The notes under the pieces were generated by a model that worked only from the letters and a program-made list of their open reading frames with translations, was not told the DNA's origin and searched no databases. 64,000 nt of DNA from Embiotoca jacksoni (lineage: Eukaryota; Chordata; Actinopteri; Embiotocidae): positions 8,425,412-8,489,411 of the forward strand of contig JAKOON010000012.1 in assembly GCA_022577435.1 (NCBI GenBank), in the 5' to 3' direction. This document shows, one piece after another, positions 60,237 through 64,000 of this stretch. The first letter of the stretch is position 1. Each line of letters opens with the position of its first letter. The position numbers and the translations under genes were made by a program.

Positions 60237-60790
60237 ATCCATGATGGGACAGAACAAAGGAGACTAAACGGAGACGGCATCGGTTAACTGGGATTGTACT
60301 GGTTTCATCGCGCAGGGAGTGAAGTCATGTTTCCTAACAGGTCCTCATAACTTGTTTCATTGTACTATTTCATATAAATATGTCGTAGTGCATAATGTAT
60401 ATGTGGTTTATTGAGGTGTGTTGTAACCACCGATATGTTGTATTTTTTATATGATCAAGTAAAATAATGTGGATTTTTGAAATGCCTGATTATTATTATA
60501 TTTTTTTAAAATTAATTTAATGTCACAATATTAATATAAATTGTGGTATTAAATTAATCAGGAGACACAATAATAATCCTAAATTTCTACAAGGCGCTCA
60601 TGCCCAAATGATTTGGTACATTGTCCGATATCAACATTTCTACTGTAATAGAAAGCTCTGCTTGAAGGGGTACTGTAGACAGGAAAATGAGATGCCAGAT
60701 TTGAACCTTGGATGTTGTGGTTAATTGTTTTCTAAATGTTTTGTCACTCAGCATCCAACAAAATAAAAGACACTTTTTTTTAAATTACAT
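60237..60790 (+). other. ccdc12: ccdc12 3'UTR
   Basis: AT-rich sequence from the stop to the poly(A) signal AATAAA at 60762-60767. No other feature seen. Confidence 0.75.
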
Positions 60791-60800
60791 AATATTTATT
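60762..60800. terminator. Overlapping convergent poly(A) signals of ccdc12 and the kinesin gene
   Basis: Plus-strand AATAAA at 60762-60767 suits ccdc12. Minus-strand AATAAA at 60800-60795 suits the converging kinesin transcript. They are 27 bp apart with a T run between, so the two mRNAs would end on or across each other. Confidence 0.55.
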
Positions 60801-61816
60801 CAGAAAATGATCTGAAAATTCACTCTACTCATCATTAAGTGACCTCTGTGCACTCATGGTAGTTACTGCAACATTAATGTTTTGCTACGTTTGAGTCAAA
60901 AGTTAGTTTTGATTCAATAGGTGATAAATAGAGGAACATTTATGAACAATAAACTGCAGCTGGTATGACATTCACTAGTGATAGCCTATCTATTACAAGC
61001 ACCTAAACTGAAATGCTCCCATTCCTTCACAATAAAGTGCATCTTCTGTCCACGTGGGCCCAAACTGTCTCCTCCAGGAGGAGGATATTGCACAGTTCAT
61101 TCCATACAAGGCCACCTGCTCCCTTCAACAGCTTTCCTCTTCTCTCAAAAGGCAAATAATCGAGGCTCTAAAGAGAAACGGAGCATTCAGTCCCTGCTCT
61201 TCTGAAATTCACAAATACTACACAAATATGTGACTCAAATGTCATTGACATGATTAATCGCCCAAACTTTAGCAACAGAACAGATTCCTACACACTACAA
61301 CCTTCAAAAATATATCACATCTGCGATGACGCTCACAAACTACAGACATTTATAGCGGGATGATTAATACTGCAAAAACAAGTTTTGATGTTGTGGCACC
61401 AGAAGCTTGTTAAACATGATGCAACTCTAAACACTGTTGATCACTGATGATGATAATGATATATCCTGGATTTTTGTATTTCATAAAATGTGAGTTGCAG
61501 TGATTCAAAGAAGCATTAAATCTTAGATTGATGACAGAGGACGTTTTGGCACTCAGAGTGGAAGAATAAATACTCCTACATGCAGATCACCTAATGATAA
61601 AGGGTTCTCACTTAACAGAAGCAGAAAATGGCAAAGAGGAGGCAAATATCCTTAGTATTTAATTTCAATTGCGGGTTGGCATTCAGGTACCACACAGACC
61701 TCCACAGATTTAGCCCTTGAGTAGGATTGCTGCTGATCTGGTAGCGTTATGACCGGCTGGTAGGTTGAGTGATAATCTGACAGATTCATTCGTGACTTCC
61801 TGGTGATTCAAGGCGG
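60801..61816 (-). other. Probable 3'UTR of the kinesin gene
   Basis: Minus-strand sequence after the kinesin stop down to the poly(A) signal at 60800-60795. No coding exon or repeat recognised. Confidence 0.5.
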
Positions 61817-63918
61817 TCAGTCACACTGTCCTCCACCAGATTCGATCTTCCTGGCTGCAGGACCCAGCTCCACCTTGCACACCTTCTGAGCAAACTTAAG
61901 AGAGCACAGTGTCTCTCCCACATTACTCTCCAGAGCAGACACCTATAGTAGAACAATTAAAATAGAATAATGAGTGACATTCACTGTAAATGACCACAGG
62001 GTTGTGAATCAGGAAGTAAATAAAGCCGTAAACTCACCTGCACGACCATAACAGTTTTGCTGCCTTTGCCCAGGGAGTCTTGTAATAAGTATGTAAGGCG
62101 GGAGTTCCTGAAGGGGATGTGAGTGTGCCGACCTCGTAGTGCCTGAATTACGTCTCCCAGTGCCAGCAAGGAGCGGTTGATATTCTGGGCCTCTTTCAGC
62201 CTCTCTCCCTCTGCACCAGACTTCCATACCCTCTCCGAGCCAGCCAGGTCCACCAGGTTCAGCTTGCCTGTGAATGATTAGTAAAGCATGTTGAAATCAC
62301 TGGATGACTAATAGTTACAGCCCTCAGCCCCTTATGTTTACAATATGTATTAATAAAGAGCCCATCAGACACTTTCTCCTCTGGGAGGAGAACACGCTTG
62401 CATGACCGACCCGTGGTTTTGGACCCGGAGGCGAGGTCGGTGCCCTGAACGGTGATGCACAGCAAAGCATGGGAGCGAGAGCTGTGCTGGTTCATCTGAG
62501 TGCCGAAGGTGATCCTGTTCCTTCGGGCTGTGGCTAAAATCTTGATAAACACAAAATCACTTGGCATCAGTGCAAATCTGTGATTCATTAAACTGTCTCA
62601 GTGTGGGTGTTAATAAAAACAAAAGTGGGCAAACATCTGTCACCTTCTTAATGTGCTGAAAGCTCTTAACTTCGATGACCCTGAGGCCCGGTACATGCAG
62701 CTGTCCTGTTCCGTCCGGGTTGATCTTTATGTCCAGTTTCTCGCCATCCTTACTCAGCAGGTCTCTGAAAAACAAAGAATGACTATGACCATCTACCAGC
62801 AGTATTATTTAGCTAAAACACTTTCTAGAGAAAGTGGAATCACTGCTACTTGGTTGTATGCCATGGGGCGGTACAACCAGTCGAGTAGCAGTTTACATCC
62901 ATATCTGTCAAGACTCATAAATGATATATGCAGTGAAGAGGAATCATTATGCGTTCTCATGCTTGGCTAATAAAGCTGATTCTGAGAACACAAATTTGTA
63001 GCCATGACAGGAGACGATGCTTTAAAGATCTAGGTTTTGCTCTGGATTTGGTTACGAGTTATGGCAACAAACATATTTGATTGAGTCACAGTGGCCTTTG
63101 ACCACAAAAATGTTGTCCTCTATTCCAAGTGAATGTTTGTGCCAAGTTTGAATTAATTTCCCCAAGGTGTTCCTGGGATAATGTGTTCGCAAGGACGGGA
63201 CAGATAAATGGGAGGAAAGGCAGAACTTTGACCCACTTTGTCATGTCCGTCGCGATCCGTAGCACGACGTTTGTAGTCAAAAGAAAAATAATGTAGCGTC
63301 CTGTACCTTAGCACCTCATTGTAGATCTCCACAGAGCTGACAGTGACAGTGTAGGACCACATGTCCTTCCTCTCTTCAATCACATTGAAGAGTTGTTTCA
63401 AGGCTCGCTGGTTGATGCCTGGGTTTTCCACACTGCCCTGGAAATCAAAGGATACTTCGCTTGCATTGTACACTCTTTGATATAAACAGGCGCTGCAATA
63501 ATCAGTGTCTTATATCACTCTCTGCTTCCAGTCATGCTGTAAAACTAGAGCGTATACCTCCATAGTGTAGGTTTTTCCAGAGCCTGTCTGTCCATATGCG
63601 AAGATACAGACATGATAGCCATCGATGCAGGACGTCACAAGAGGTTCAATCTCCTGAAAGACCTGATGAACCCAAATGAAGGGTCAGAGTTCTTGCTACA
63701 ATAATATTTCCTTCATATGCGTGTCTTTGTCAGTACCTCATCCTGAGTGGCCTGCGGGTGGAAGACCTTGTCCAGTTCAAACATGCGACCCTTTCCTTTG
63801 CTCAGCACGGTGAGGGAAGACTCGTTGTTGGGGTCATTCGTCACGACAGCAGACTGGCCCTCCTCGTGCTGGTCCTCCTTCAGCACAGGCTTCACGCGAC
63901 ACAGCACGCGGATGTTGC
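61817..63918 (-). CDS. KIFC3-like C-terminal motor kinesin (kinesin-14), partial
   Basis: Seven coding exons of the motor domain: 63918-63737, 63662-63558, 63437-63307, 62764-62644, 62540-62411, 62267-62038, 61942-61817 (stop TGA 61819-61817). They total 1025 nt, about 341 residues, all in phase. The motor starts at the kinesin-14 junction (NIRVLCRVKPVLKED) after an upstream coiled coil that lies outside the window. Visible motifs: FELDKVFHPQATQDE, P-loop GQTGSGKT, NPGINQRAL, switch I NQHSSRSH, switch II DLAGSERV, and FRNSRLTYLLQDSLGKGSK. Wording is closest to KIFC3, a minus-end-directed microtubule motor acting at adherens junctions and in apical transport, but a kinesin-14 paralogue cannot be excluded, so no symbol is given. 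The tail after ELGP is only about 14 residues, shorter than in human KIFC3. A Trp replaces the usual Gly after SERV. In human, PTH1R and not a KIFC gene lies beside CCDC12. Confidence 0.88.
63080..63220 (+). repeat. Interspersed teleost repeat in kinesin intron
   Basis: Contains GTCACAGTGGCCTTTGACCA, CCAAGTGAATGTTTGTGCCA and CCAAGGTGTTCCTGGGATA, followed by GGACGGGACAGA. This order is that of a very common fish repeat. Element class not assigned. Confidence 0.6.
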
Positions 63919-64000
63919 CTAAAAACAGCAGGCTCAGTCAGTGAAGCAGATTTTTATTTCCTGCAGCGAATTTGATCTTTTCATTCTTTATACCTTTGAG
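63919..64000 (-). other. Kinesin intron, window edge
   Basis: Intron upstream of the first visible motor exon. The preceding exon is outside the window. Confidence 0.6.

Overview
The window is nuclear DNA of a ray-finned fish, probably a percomorph-type teleost. Evidence: short introns with GT/AG ends around vertebrate-type exons, many microsatellites, interspersed repeats of kinds common in teleosts, and proteins that follow vertebrate families closely. All gene calls come from translating exons by eye, joining them by splice signals and reading phase, and comparing them with remembered family sequences; no search was run.

Layout. (1) At 502-663 (+) lies the last coding exon of setd2 (end of the SRI domain), followed by its 3'UTR. 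(2) At 12927-4801 (-) lies nradd (NRH1-type, p75NTR-like neurotrophin receptor homologue): six coding exons, 402 aa, with a complete four-repeat ectodomain and a death domain. (3) At 50602-17939 (-) lies nbeal2, a giant BEACH protein. I place 55 coding exons whose lengths sum to 8517 nt (2838 aa plus stop). (4) At 52845-60236 (+) lies ccdc12, seven coding exons, 163 aa, head-to-head with nbeal2. (5) At 63918-61817 (-) lies the motor end of a KIFC3-like kinesin-14; its 5' part is outside the window.

The order and relative orientation SETD2, NRADD, NBEAL2, CCDC12 match what I know of human 3p21.31, where NRADD is a pseudogene. That supports the nradd and nbeal2 calls over their paralogues ngfr and nbeal1. 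The four genes do unrelated jobs (H3K36 methylation, neurotrophin/death signalling, granule biogenesis, splicing), so this is conserved synteny and not a functional cluster.

The remainder is introns, UTRs, microsatellites and old transposon-derived repeats, including a TTAA-flanked piggyBac-like MITE, a composite repeat with an internal 179-bp tandem duplication, and several degenerate interspersed repeats. I found no convincing new biological system. The most useful leads are an unassigned coding-like exon between nbeal2 and ccdc12 (52240-52404), a second exon-like ORF in nbeal2 intron 1, loss of the transmembrane cysteine in nradd, a GC-AG intron in nbeal2, a Gly-to-Trp change beside switch II in the kinesin, and an overlapping bidirectional poly(A) site between ccdc12 and the kinesin.
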